A DNA stretch of 64,000 nt, taken from CAYPNF01 sp964411985 (lineage in GTDB: Bacteria > Verrucomicrobiota > Verrucomicrobiia > Limisphaerales > J093). Below, piece after piece: positions 9,300 to 17,666 of this stretch; the stretch's first letter is position 1, and every line of letters starts with the position of its first letter. The position numbers and the translations under genes are program-made. The notes below the pieces were generated by a model. The model was not told the DNA's origin. It searched no databases and was given only the letters and a program-made list of their open reading frames with translations. The stretch is from contig CAYPNF010000035.1 in the NCBI GenBank assembly GCA_964411985.1, positions 1 through 64,000 on the forward strand, written 5' to 3'.

Positions 9300-10103
9300 A
9301 TGACGATTCTCGACACAATTGTAGCCCAGAAACGCATCGAGGTGGCGGACCTGCCTCCGTGGCCCACCGACCTTAGTACCCTCCAGCCTCTACTGGAGCG
9401 ACGAGGTCCCGCAAGAGACTTCCTTCAAGCCCTCCGCCAACCTCGGCGCGGCCGCATCAGTCTCATTGCCGAAGTTAAAAAGGCCTCCCCTTCCGCGGGG
9501 ATCATCTGTCCCGATTTCGATCCGGAACGCATCGCCCGGACCTACGAGGCTGCTGGTGCCACTGCCCTGTCCGTGCTCACAGATGAACGTTTCTTCCAGG
9601 GTTCCCTGGAGTATCTCCGCGCCATTCGGCAAGTGGTTACCCTGCCGCTCCTCAGGAAAGACTTTATCATTGATGAACGCCAGATTCTGCAGGCTATCGA
9701 ATGGGGAGCGGACGCCGTCCTTCTGATCGTGGCCATCCTGGACGATGCCCAGCTTCGGCATTTCCGAACCTTGGCGGAGAAGGCTGGTCTCTCCGTGCTC
9801 GTGGAAGTACACGATGAAGGGGAACTCGACCGCGCCCTCCGTTCCGGCGCCCGCCTGATTGGAGTGAACAATCGTGACCTTCGCACTTTCAAGGTGGACT
9901 TGGGCAACACCGAACGCTTGGCTCGGAAGGTGAATGCTCAGATCCAAAACGGCGAGATTCTGTTCGTCGCCGAAAGCGGCATTCACACCCGGGCGGACGT
10001 GGCTCGCCTGGAGGCTTGCGGCGCTGGTGCTATCCTTGTCGGCGAGTCCCTTGTCAAACAACCCGATATCAAGGCCAAGGTCGGCGAAATCCTTGGCGTG
10101 TAA
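9300..10103 (+). CDS. trpC: Indole-3-glycerol phosphate synthase
   Basis: 267 residues. Converts CdRP to indole-3-glycerol phosphate in tryptophan synthesis, in the cytoplasm. TIM-barrel signatures are all visible: LIAEVKKASPSAG (catalytic Lys region near residue 60), LLRKDFIIDERQI, LVEVHDEGEL, IGVNNRDLRTF and VAESGI. The ATG at 9300 gives a normal-length N-terminus; the frame is open farther upstream but that part lies inside prfB. It is a stand-alone enzyme, not fused to TrpF as in E. coli; trpF follows 49 nt later. The other trp genes are not in the window. Confidence 0.95.
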   Translation: MTILDTIVAQKRIEVADLPPWPTDLSTLQPLLERRGPARDFLQALRQPRRGRISLIAEVKKASPSAGIICPDFDPERIARTYEAAGATALSVLTDERFFQGSLEYLRAIRQVVTLPLLRKDFIIDERQILQAIEWGADAVLLIVAILDDAQLRHFRTLAEKAGLSVLVEVHDEGELDRALRSGARLIGVNNRDLRTFKVDLGNTERLARKVNAQIQNGEILFVAESGIHTRADVARLEACGAGAILVGESLVKQPDIKAKVGEILGV

Positions 10104-10152
10104 TCAGGGATGCCATGGCGCGGTCTGATGCGAAAAGGATGATAGTTCGGCC

Positions 10153-10788
10153 ATGAAGAGAACACGGATCAAGATTTGCGGGATCACCTGCCTGGCGGAC
10201 GCGCTTGTGGCGGTGGAATGTGGTGCCGAGGCCCTTGGGTTCATCCTCTACCCCCAAAGCAAACGCTACGTTGCGCCCGATCAAGTGCGCGCCATCACTC
10301 GGCAACTCCCCCCTTTCGTCGCCCGCGTGGGGGTCTTCGTGGATGAGTCTACGGAGAGAGTACGCGAACAGGCGGAGCGTTGCGGCCTGGACACCCTCCA
10401 ATTCCACGGAAACGAAACTCCGGAATACTGTCAGGACTTCCCGCAGTTTCGAGTGCTGCGCGCCTTTCGAATCAAAGATGCCAATTCACTGGCGGAACTC
10501 ACCCGGTTCGACACCAACGGGTGGCTGCTCGACAGCTATAGCCCCGCGGCGCGCGGAGGGACTGGGGAGTGTTTTGATTGGACCCTGGCTCGTCAGGCAG
10601 TCGGCATGGGCAGACCCGTGCTCCTCGCCGGTGGGCTCACCCCGCTGAACGTGGAGGAGGCAATCCGCCAAGTGCGTCCCTTCGCCGTGGACGTCTCCAG
10701 CGGCGTCGAGGAGTCCCCTGGACGCAAAGACCACCAGAAGATCCTCGATTTCGTCCGGGCCGTTCGCCAGGCAGACCAAGGGTCGTAG
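10153..10788 (+). CDS. trpF: Phosphoribosylanthranilate isomerase
   Basis: 211 residues, normal for the family. Catalyses the Amadori rearrangement of PRA to CdRP, the step just before TrpC. Signatures: IKICGIT with the catalytic Cys at the N-terminus, LQFHGNE, the catalytic Asp in LLDSYSP, the phosphate-binding PVLLAGGLTP and AVDVSSGVEESPGRKD near the end. It lies 49 nt after trpC in the same direction, so prfB-trpC-trpF probably form one transcript. No leader peptide or T-box was seen upstream. Confidence 0.95.
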   Translation: MKRTRIKICGITCLADALVAVECGAEALGFILYPQSKRYVAPDQVRAITRQLPPFVARVGVFVDESTERVREQAERCGLDTLQFHGNETPEYCQDFPQFRVLRAFRIKDANSLAELTRFDTNGWLLDSYSPAARGGTGECFDWTLARQAVGMGRPVLLAGGLTPLNVEEAIRQVRPFAVDVSSGVEESPGRKDHQKILDFVRAVRQADQGS

Positions 10789-10859
10789 CTCGCGGTGGGG
10801 CAAGCTGTGTGCCAAGGCGTGGGGCAAAGAGCCTCGTCTCCAGCCTTAAGTTGCTGCAG

Positions 10860-10900
10860 GAACATCCGATGTATCTCTCGATATGCTATATCGGATGTTC
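10860..10900 (+). repeat. Perfect 11-bp inverted repeat over a start codon
   Basis: GAACATCCGAT (10860-10870) and ATCGGATGTTC (10890-10900) are exact reverse complements separated by 19 nt. The candidate start codons at 10883 and 10895 lie in the loop and the right arm. As RNA it could hide the start; as DNA it could be an operator. Confidence 0.6.
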
Positions 10901-11896
10901 TTCCTGCTTGTTGCCACGATTGTCTCCTTCGGTAACCTGGTAGCACAGGAGATCGTAATCACCGGCTTCCAGAACGGGCATCTGAGCTTCTCCAACTCCC
11001 TCCCTGCCGATCATCGAACCGTCTATTCGCTTGAGTGGAGGTCGAACCTGGGGGGTGACAGTCCTTGGCTTAGCTCCTGGTCCGACCTGGAGGAGTTTAG
11101 TGACACGGATTCGCTGGTCACCGTTGACGCACCCATGTTCTACCGCGTCGCGGCATATCCGGACAATCTCACCACCAACGCCAACCAACTTTGGCTGATG
11201 TATTCCAATGCCGTGCTGGATGCCGCCAGCGCTCAGCCTAGCGAGGTCTGCAACAAACTCACGCCCATCGTCCTGGCGAACACGAACCTGACCTGGCGTA
11301 CGAACCAGGCTGGTATCCTACAGGTCAAGGTCTGTTCCTTCATGACCTACAAGACGGCCACCAACTATTACCAACCCGGCGAACACTTGCTGAGTTATGG
11401 GGACCAATGGATAACGGTTTGCCCGGAGCTGAGGGATTTCTGCGCTGATTTCGCCGGACCAGATCAACCACTCCGCATCAAACAGGTTCTGGGTATGCCG
11501 CCCACTGCCGCCAACGATACCGTAGTAGAGTTCTGGGTCAGCCCGGACTATCTGTTCCGCCCAACCCCTGAGCCCGCCATCGGGAGCACTTCGGCGGGAA
11601 CCTTATCGGCCCCCAGCGCTCCACTTCTGACCTCCAACCTGCGCATTCCCGCCTTTTGGGTCGAATGGTATAATGCTACCTACTCGTCGCGTCATTACGA
11701 CATGACCGACGGGGTCTACAATGCCTGGCCGTGGACACAGTTGGGCTATACCTACGATTGGGCTTCCACCAGCCCCAACCACGTGGGCCTCAGCGAGTTT
11801 GTCATACCCAGTGGTACGCTGTCGAAGGTGCTTGCGGTCACGGTGCCGATTGAGGTGGAAGCCATCCTCCCAGCGGTAACTTACGGCAAACCGTAA
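10883..11896 (+). CDS. Exported protein of unknown function
   Basis: 337 residues with a clear signal peptide (FFLLVATIVSFGNLVAQ). The start is either ATG 10883 or ATG 10895; neither has a good ribosome binding site, and both sit in an inverted repeat. Residues about 25-95 form the recurring short module of this window (YSLEWRSNL...WLSSWSDL...MFYRVAAYP), here at the N-terminus. The remainder has several Trp/Tyr-rich stretches and four or five cysteines, but no motif I recognise. It ends with EAILPAVTYGKP and no anchor. It is not clearly co-transcribed with trpF, which ends 94 nt upstream. Confidence 0.7.
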   Translation: MLYRMFFLLVATIVSFGNLVAQEIVITGFQNGHLSFSNSLPADHRTVYSLEWRSNLGGDSPWLSSWSDLEEFSDTDSLVTVDAPMFYRVAAYPDNLTTNANQLWLMYSNAVLDAASAQPSEVCNKLTPIVLANTNLTWRTNQAGILQVKVCSFMTYKTATNYYQPGEHLLSYGDQWITVCPELRDFCADFAGPDQPLRIKQVLGMPPTAANDTVVEFWVSPDYLFRPTPEPAIGSTSAGTLSAPSAPLLTSNLRIPAFWVEWYNATYSSRHYDMTDGVYNAWPWTQLGYTYDWASTSPNHVGLSEFVIPSGTLSKVLAVTVPIEVEAILPAVTYGKP

Positions 11897-11915
11897 GCGC
11901 CTGCACCCAAACCCG

Positions 11916-12104
11916 CTAACCCAGGGAATCTCCGCAAACGGGGATAAGCCCCTGCATTGGCGAAGTCGATCGCTTCACCCACTCCGCCGGATTCTCCGCC
12001 AGCAGGAAGTAGCCGACCGGTTCTAATTCGCGGGGGTCCTTGCCAAATCGTACCCGGCGTTTTTTGTTGGAGGGCCCGATGTGAACGACTACAAGAACAG
12101 CCAT
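11916..12104 (-). CDS. Possible small protein, divergent to the SUMF1 gene
   Basis: 62 codons starting at an ATG that overlaps the ATG of the plus-strand SUMF1 gene. It fills an otherwise empty gap. The product is mixed basic and hydrophobic (VVHIGPSNKKRRVRFGK, GYFLLAENPAEWVK) with protein-like composition. No family recognised and no clear ribosome binding site; it may be chance or a gene remnant. Confidence 0.22.
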   Translation of the reverse strand: MAVLVVVHIGPSNKKRRVRFGKDPRELEPVGYFLLAENPAEWVKRSTSPMQGLIPVCGDSLG

Positions 12105-13164
12105 GAGATTCGGGTATTACCTCGGGAGCCTACTGATCAGCACCATCTTGATCGGTCTGCCAGCGCATGCTGAAAACCCTTTGGTGTGCCAGATCTCACT
12201 CGAAGGCAGTGATCAAGCCGTCGTCCGATGGAGTACCATCCCGGGAACCTCTTACGTTTTAGACTCCGCAACCTCGGTGACCGGTGCCTGGCAGCAAGTC
12301 AGCCTCCTCAGAGCCGCGGGAGAAAGTCTCTCGTTCGCTCTCAGCGCCGAGACCGGAACCCGGTTCTTCCGCACTCACACCGGCTCCTCCGTGCCAGCCA
12401 ACCCCGACCCCGAGCGACTCGTCTGGATTTCCCCAGGCGTGTTCACCATGGGAAGCCCGACGAACGAGGTCGAACGCTGGGAACACGAGGGCCCCCAAAC
12501 GGTCGTCAACCTGACCAAGGGCTTCTGGATGCGCAAACTCGAGGTTTCTCAGCGCGAATACGAAACCATCACCGGAAACAATCCAGCAGCGTTTCTTGGC
12601 GATATCGATCGACCTGTGGAAAGAACCAGCTGGAGCGACGCCGTGGCATTCTGCGCGACCTTCACCGAACTGGAGCGCACAGGGGGTCGACTCCCTGTAG
12701 GTCATGTATATCGACTCCCGACGGAGGCAGAATGGGAATACTGCTGCCGCGCAGGAACCACCAACCGGTTCTACTTCGGCGACGATCCCGATTATGCGGG
12801 CCTGGATCCTTATGCCTGGAATCGTCTCAACAGTTACTACCTCCACGAACCCCCCGGCGTTTCCATGCCATTGGGAGGCGTGATCTTCTACACCACTCAT
12901 ACAGTCGGCACCAAGACCCCGAATCCCTGGGGGCTCCACGATATCCAAGGAAACGTCTGGGAATGGGTGCAGGACTATTACTCCTGGCGACTTCCTGGTG
13001 GCGAGGTGACCGACCCCCAGGGACCGCCGTCGGGCTCGCAACACGTGGCTCGAGGCGGTGCTTGGAATTCCTTCCCGAAATGGTGTCGGTCGGCGATGCG
13101 ATTGGAGTGGGCTGACGAACAGGCCTATTTCGCCGGATTCCGGATGGTACTTGCACCCAAGTGA
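12103..13164 (+). CDS. Exported SUMF1/FGE-fold protein (incomplete active-site Cys pair)
   Basis: 353 residues with a signal peptide (LGSLLISTILIGLPAHA). Residues about 30-95 are the recurring short module (VVRWSTIPGTSYVLDSA...AWQQV...FFRTHTG). Residues ~105-353 are a SUMF1/formylglycine-generating-enzyme fold: FTMGSPTNE, YRLPTEAEWEYCCRAGT, GLHDIQGNVWEW, VARGGAWNSFP, GFRMV. True FGEs carry two cysteines in the RGGSYxCxxxxC segment; here the first is Ser and only the second (KWC) remains. Oxidase activity on sulfatases is therefore doubtful; a carbohydrate- or protein-binding role is an alternative. The stop overlaps the next gene's GTG start by 4 nt (GTGA), implying coupled translation. Confidence 0.88.
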   Translation: MRFGYYLGSLLISTILIGLPAHAENPLVCQISLEGSDQAVVRWSTIPGTSYVLDSATSVTGAWQQVSLLRAAGESLSFALSAETGTRFFRTHTGSSVPANPDPERLVWISPGVFTMGSPTNEVERWEHEGPQTVVNLTKGFWMRKLEVSQREYETITGNNPAAFLGDIDRPVERTSWSDAVAFCATFTELERTGGRLPVGHVYRLPTEAEWEYCCRAGTTNRFYFGDDPDYAGLDPYAWNRLNSYYLHEPPGVSMPLGGVIFYTTHTVGTKTPNPWGLHDIQGNVWEWVQDYYSWRLPGGEVTDPQGPPSGSQHVARGGAWNSFPKWCRSAMRLEWADEQAYFAGFRMVLAPK

Positions 13165-15851
13165 ACCTCATCCTCCCAACCTGTTCGTCGTCGGTTTCTC
13201 GTCCCGACGCTTCCCATGCGCCTCAGACCGCCCCCCGCTGGGCTGAGATCCGGCGGGCGTCGACGCTCCTTGTTCTGCTTTTCATTCTGACGGGTGCGAC
13301 TCAGTCCATCGCCTCGCCGCCAGCCCCACTAAGCCTGCTGTTTCTCGATGACTTCAGCCGGCCCGACACGGTGGAACCTGGGCTGGGGCTCCCCACCCTC
13401 GGTCCACCCTGGACGCAGTTCGGAATTGGGGGTTTCTACGGACGCTATGGGTGCATCCGCAACCAGCGTTTCGTTACGACGGCAGGAGGCTGGGTGGCGG
13501 TGACCTACGCTTGCCAACGCTTGCCATCCACCCCCAATGTCATGGAAGCGTCGGTGATCTGGGATCCAGACATTGGCGCAGGAACCGAGGGATGCTTGGC
13601 CATGGCTTGCGGGCCCACCAACTTCCCGGGTTGGTTCAACACCATCGCCCACGGGAGGTTTCACCGTGACCAAGTCGCCTTTGACATCTTCGTCAACGGC
13701 GAATTTTTCGGCAACCTGGGCCAGACCTTCTTTCCACCCCTACCCTTCGGGCAGACGAATCTCGTCCGGATGGCCCTTTCGCCAAGCTCGAATACCGTGG
13801 CCCTGTTCGTCAACGATACCCTGATGCTGACGGTGGCAGACTCACGCCTGGCCGCAGTGTCAGGGCCTTACGCCTTTTGGGAGCATTTCTATCCCGATCA
13901 GGACACAAGGGCCCGGACGTCCATGACTCGTGTCGCTGCCTACGCAAACGAGAGTCCCATCCAGCTAAACCTATCATCACCTGCCAACCTCGGTTGCGGG
14001 GAGGTGGAGATCGATGGCAGTGTTACCACACCGGTCGGAGTGATCGAGAGAGTGGCCTGGGATTGGGGCGACGGCACGATCACGGAGGGCTCCCCTCCGG
14101 CCTGGCATCGCTATGGCCAGCAGGGCGACTACCAAGTCAAGGTGACCGCCTTTTCCAGTGCCATTGACTCCACAAGCCGGAGCGTGCCCGTACGAGTCGG
14201 CTCCATCGACCCTTCCTGCGAAAACACCGTTCGCGTTCATCCTGCTGAGGTTTGGTTTCAGGACGGGCGTACGAACACGATGCTAACAGTGGACATCCGA
14301 GATCGTTCCGGGCATCCGGTGCCGTTCTCTCCGTCCGAGGTAGCACTATCGACGGATCGCCCCGACCTCATCCACCTCCAACCCGATGGTAGTGTATCCG
14401 GTGTCGGACTCGGCCGCGCCCGAGTCTTCGTGCAGGTACAGAGTCAGGCTCGAACCACTGCCGTGCAAGTCGTTACCGGAAGGCTTGAACTGAAGCCAGC
14501 GATTATGCTGCTCCACCTCTTTCCCCCAACCAATAGTTGGGTAGAGATTGTCGCCAAAAATGCGGATGGGTCCCCAGCGGATCTCACCGGAAAGAGCATC
14601 GCTTTTCACGGCGGGAACGATGTGGCTACGGTCGATGATCGGGGCCTGGTGAAACCATTGCGCCAACCCAGTGCGTCACTTTCCTCTCCCCTGATCAGCG
14701 CAACGGTTGATGGTTTGTCAGCCGCCAACGCCTGCCTGGTGCGTGTCACGGAGTTGCGCTTGCGGAAAACCGGGATGGAGAATTTCCGAGGGCGAGATGT
14801 GTCTCTCTCCATCCCGACGTTAAACGGCACCAACGTGCTGCCGACGCTGTTCACCCGCCTCGAAGCGGTGACGGTCCTCGACGCCCTTTCTGCCCGGTTT
14901 CGCTATCTCACAGGAACCCTACCAGGGGCCAGCGGCACGCAATATGTCGTTCTGGACCCAGGGAGTGACGTTGCCGGTATGGACCCCTGCTCGTCCTCGG
15001 GAAACCCGATACGGCTGAGTACTGGAACCAACAACCTCACCGCCTGCACTGGGGGAGAAGACTGGATTCAGTGGGGTTTCATCGGCACGGAAATCGCCTC
15101 CAATCTACTTCACCAGGCAGGTTTCCTGGATTTCCTGGCAGAGTTGCCGGACGCCTCCGCGTATGCCAGAGGCCTGGCCGTCGCTCTATCGGTGAGCTGT
15201 TTCGATGAGTTCCTCTCCAACCCCGACGGCCATGACCTCGCCCCCGCCACTCTCGCCAGCTTCCGGGGGACTCATTTGTCTTTGATGCCGGATACGGTTC
15301 GCTCGACGCATTTCCAATTACTCAAAGAGTACGAGGCAATGCCGCTGTACTATGAACAGTTCAACTCTGACATCCTGGACGCCCAATTGACTCAGCTGGC
15401 CGACGAGCACGGCAGCCGATTCTTGTTCCGCCTGCTGTCCGTGTTCACTCCACCGGAGGAAAGGTTCCTTGGTTTTGCGAACGAAATCCAGCGCCTCACT
15501 TTTTGGGTGGCTGCCTGCAGCGCTGCAGCTGGCGTGGACCTGCGGGATCGCTTTGCGGAGAAGTGGGGGTACCCCTTTGACCAAGGGTTTTTTGAGGACA
15601 TTCTCCCCCAACTTCAAAGAAGGGCAAAGCAACGAGATCCTCTGATTACCAAAGCCCTACTGGAAGGGAATCAAATCGTGGTGGAGTTCATCGTAACGCC
15701 AGGTGGTCAATACCAGGCGCAGACCTCGAACGACCTGGCTACCTGGAGAGACCTTTCCACCTTTGTCGCCAGCGATTACGCCACGAACCAATCGGCCGCA
15801 ATTCCAGCAGCCGAGGCCCAGGCGTTCTACCGACTACTCCAACTGCGCTAG
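13161..15851 (+). CDS. Exported PKD/LamG-type multidomain protein
   Basis: 896 residues from a GTG that overlaps the preceding stop codon. A basic N-terminus of ~33 residues precedes the hydrophobic core (LLVLLFILTGATQSIAS). About residues 55-265 look like a concanavalin/LamG jelly roll, 270-345 are a PKD domain (IERVAWDWGDGT...YQVKVTAFS), and ~355-530 are two bacterial-Ig-like domains (TAVQVVTGRLELKP...FHGGNDVATVDDRGLV). The region 530-830 is unassigned. It includes WGFIGTEIASNLLHQ and, at its end, DLRDRFAEKWGYPF, which faintly resemble the metal-binding and terminal parts of M60-like peptidases but without HExxH. The C-terminus is the recurring short module (YQAQTSNDLATWRDL...FYRLLQLR). Probably made together with the SUMF1-fold protein upstream. 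Confidence 0.8.
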   Translation: MNLILPTCSSSVSRPDASHAPQTAPRWAEIRRASTLLVLLFILTGATQSIASPPAPLSLLFLDDFSRPDTVEPGLGLPTLGPPWTQFGIGGFYGRYGCIRNQRFVTTAGGWVAVTYACQRLPSTPNVMEASVIWDPDIGAGTEGCLAMACGPTNFPGWFNTIAHGRFHRDQVAFDIFVNGEFFGNLGQTFFPPLPFGQTNLVRMALSPSSNTVALFVNDTLMLTVADSRLAAVSGPYAFWEHFYPDQDTRARTSMTRVAAYANESPIQLNLSSPANLGCGEVEIDGSVTTPVGVIERVAWDWGDGTITEGSPPAWHRYGQQGDYQVKVTAFSSAIDSTSRSVPVRVGSIDPSCENTVRVHPAEVWFQDGRTNTMLTVDIRDRSGHPVPFSPSEVALSTDRPDLIHLQPDGSVSGVGLGRARVFVQVQSQARTTAVQVVTGRLELKPAIMLLHLFPPTNSWVEIVAKNADGSPADLTGKSIAFHGGNDVATVDDRGLVKPLRQPSASLSSPLISATVDGLSAANACLVRVTELRLRKTGMENFRGRDVSLSIPTLNGTNVLPTLFTRLEAVTVLDALSARFRYLTGTLPGASGTQYVVLDPGSDVAGMDPCSSSGNPIRLSTGTNNLTACTGGEDWIQWGFIGTEIASNLLHQAGFLDFLAELPDASAYARGLAVALSVSCFDEFLSNPDGHDLAPATLASFRGTHLSLMPDTVRSTHFQLLKEYEAMPLYYEQFNSDILDAQLTQLADEHGSRFLFRLLSVFTPPEERFLGFANEIQRLTFWVAACSAAAGVDLRDRFAEKWGYPFDQGFFEDILPQLQRRAKQRDPLITKALLEGNQIVVEFIVTPGGQYQAQTSNDLATWRDLSTFVASDYATNQSAAIPAAEAQAFYRLLQLR

Positions 15852-15882
15852 CACGGTGCCTCCCCATCATCCGCAGGAAGTC

Positions 15883-17547
15883 TCATCGACCACTCCCCTG
15901 TCCCACGCGCTGAAGGCAATGGGCAAAATAGGGGAGCAGCTGCTTTTTACGCGAAACGACATTGCCCAACTCATACACGCCCGGCTCCAACCGAGGATAG
16001 TCGATGATCGAAAGGATAGGCGCGCCTCCACTCACCAGTAGGAGGGAACTCTGGCTCGCCACATCTGTAACCAGGAGCGTCGAGAAGGAATACCCCTTCT
16101 TCGTCCGGTATTGATCCAACGCCTGCTGCAGCGGTTCCTTCCGCTTCCAGAATTGTTCAAAACCCACCTCCTCAATCTGAGCCACACTAAATATCGTCTG
16201 CCCTTCCCGGTATTCCTTACAATCGGTAGTGATCGCCTGGTCAGCGGTGCGGGATATCAAAACGGATCCCGAGGCAAAGAGTCGCTCGGTGAAGTCCCTG
16301 GCCTGAATGCCCGAAATGGCCTCAAGCCGCGCCAAGACCTCATGGTCCCGTCGGGTGGTCGTGGGCGAAGTCAGGTTGAGGGTGTCCGACACCAACCCAG
16401 CCAACATAACCCCAGCCAGGGGCGGTTCTACCGGGATTCCATACTGGAAGAAGCAATCCGCCACAATCGTGCACGTGGAGCCGACCGGCTCGTTGCGGAA
16501 GTGAATCGGTTGCGAAGTCTGGATGGCATCGATCCGATGATGGTCGATGATCTCCAGAATCTCGACGCTGGCAGCACCATGAACCGCTTGGGAGAGCTCG
16601 TTGTGATCCACCAGAATCAGCTTCCGGTCGACCTTCTTCAGAAGATCGGACTTGGACAGCATACCCAAAGTGCGCCCTTGTGGGTCGAGAACGGGGAACG
16701 CGAGCAGGCTCGACTCGGATGCCAGAAGCCGTGCCTCTGCCAGAGGCTGATCCTCCCGAAAGGCCACAAAACGCTCGTTCAGGGTATGACGCACGGCGAT
16801 GCATGCCCGGCACAGCGCAACGGTGGTGGCGGTATCGTGCGGCGAAAGGATCACGGCCACCTGGTTCCGGCTCGCAGCCTCCAGGGTTTTCGACTCAAGA
16901 GCAAAGCCGCCCGTGACGATCAGCACCCGCACCCCCTCGCGAATGGCGATGTTCTGTATGTCCCAGCGATCCCCCACCACCACCGCCAGCTTCTTGAGCG
17001 GATACTCGGTAAGCCGTTGTGCAAAGGACTCTAATCCCATAGCGCCGATCATGAGAATCAGATCCTCCTCTTGGTCCGCCGTGGATCCCAAAAGCAGGTC
17101 TCCCCCTAGGATTCGCGCAAGGTTCTTCAGGGAGGAAAGGACCCGGCGGGAGTCAGATTGCTGCTTGACGGCCGGGAACAGGAATTGGCTCAGCTTGAGC
17201 AGCGACAGGAGGCCGCAGCACCGACGCTCGTTATCCAGCACGGGTAAAACACGAATCCCCGTCTCTTCGATGAGCTGGATTGCTTCGGCTGCAGTCGTTT
17301 CCGGACGAATACTGACCAAATCGGTGCTCATAACGTCCCGCACCTTGGGAGAGACATCCGCCACAAAGCGGGGCGAAGGCATCCCAAAGGTCCGCAAAAC
17401 GAAATCGATCCGATCGTTCGTATCCCCGCAACGGGCAGCCTCAGCGGTAGGCAACCCCGTTCGCCGCTTGAACTCCGCGTAGGCGATCGCGGAGCACACG
17501 GCATCCGTATCCGGGTTTCTGTGGCCAATAACCAATACTTCACTCAT
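15883..17547 (-). CDS. ppaC: Manganese-dependent (family II) inorganic pyrophosphatase with CBS/DRTGG regulatory insert
   Basis: 554 residues. Hydrolyses pyrophosphate to phosphate in the cytoplasm. DHH-family metal ligands are seen in GHRNPDTD (His9, Asp13, Asp15), ILVDHNE, EIIDHHRID and LAGLVSDTLNL; the C-terminal DHHA2 domain contains SRKKQLLP with substrate-binding basic residues. Between the first motif and ILVDHNE lies a ~240-residue insert: CBS half (VRDVMSTDLVSI), DRTGG-like domain (GGDLLLGSTADQ...VGDRWDIQNIA), second CBS (MLSKSDLLKK). Known relatives are regulated by adenine nucleotides through this insert. ATG 17547 is chosen because it begins the conserved SEVLVIGHRNPD; an upstream in-frame ATG at 17622 adds 25 unlikely residues. 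It converges with the gene ending at 15851, 31 nt away. Confidence 0.93.
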   Translation of the reverse strand: MSEVLVIGHRNPDTDAVCSAIAYAEFKRRTGLPTAEAARCGDTNDRIDFVLRTFGMPSPRFVADVSPKVRDVMSTDLVSIRPETTAAEAIQLIEETGIRVLPVLDNERRCCGLLSLLKLSQFLFPAVKQQSDSRRVLSSLKNLARILGGDLLLGSTADQEEDLILMIGAMGLESFAQRLTEYPLKKLAVVVGDRWDIQNIAIREGVRVLIVTGGFALESKTLEAASRNQVAVILSPHDTATTVALCRACIAVRHTLNERFVAFREDQPLAEARLLASESSLLAFPVLDPQGRTLGMLSKSDLLKKVDRKLILVDHNELSQAVHGAASVEILEIIDHHRIDAIQTSQPIHFRNEPVGSTCTIVADCFFQYGIPVEPPLAGVMLAGLVSDTLNLTSPTTTRRDHEVLARLEAISGIQARDFTERLFASGSVLISRTADQAITTDCKEYREGQTIFSVAQIEEVGFEQFWKRKEPLQQALDQYRTKKGYSFSTLLVTDVASQSSLLLVSGGAPILSIIDYPRLEPGVYELGNVVSRKKQLLPYFAHCLQRVGQGSGR

Positions 17548-17666
17548 AAAAAGGTTGGCTACTCTATACCACCTTTCCTCGGAATACCACCCACTACGCT
17601 GATTCGGCGTCGCCAACTCCACTCAGACCGTTCATCCTTGTTGTTTTGGCGCGAAACCTGCTTACC

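Noticed and set aside
8155..9318. 387-codon minus-strand frame opposite prfB
   Set aside because: Complete shadow of prfB, which shows GGQ and SPF motifs on the plus strand.
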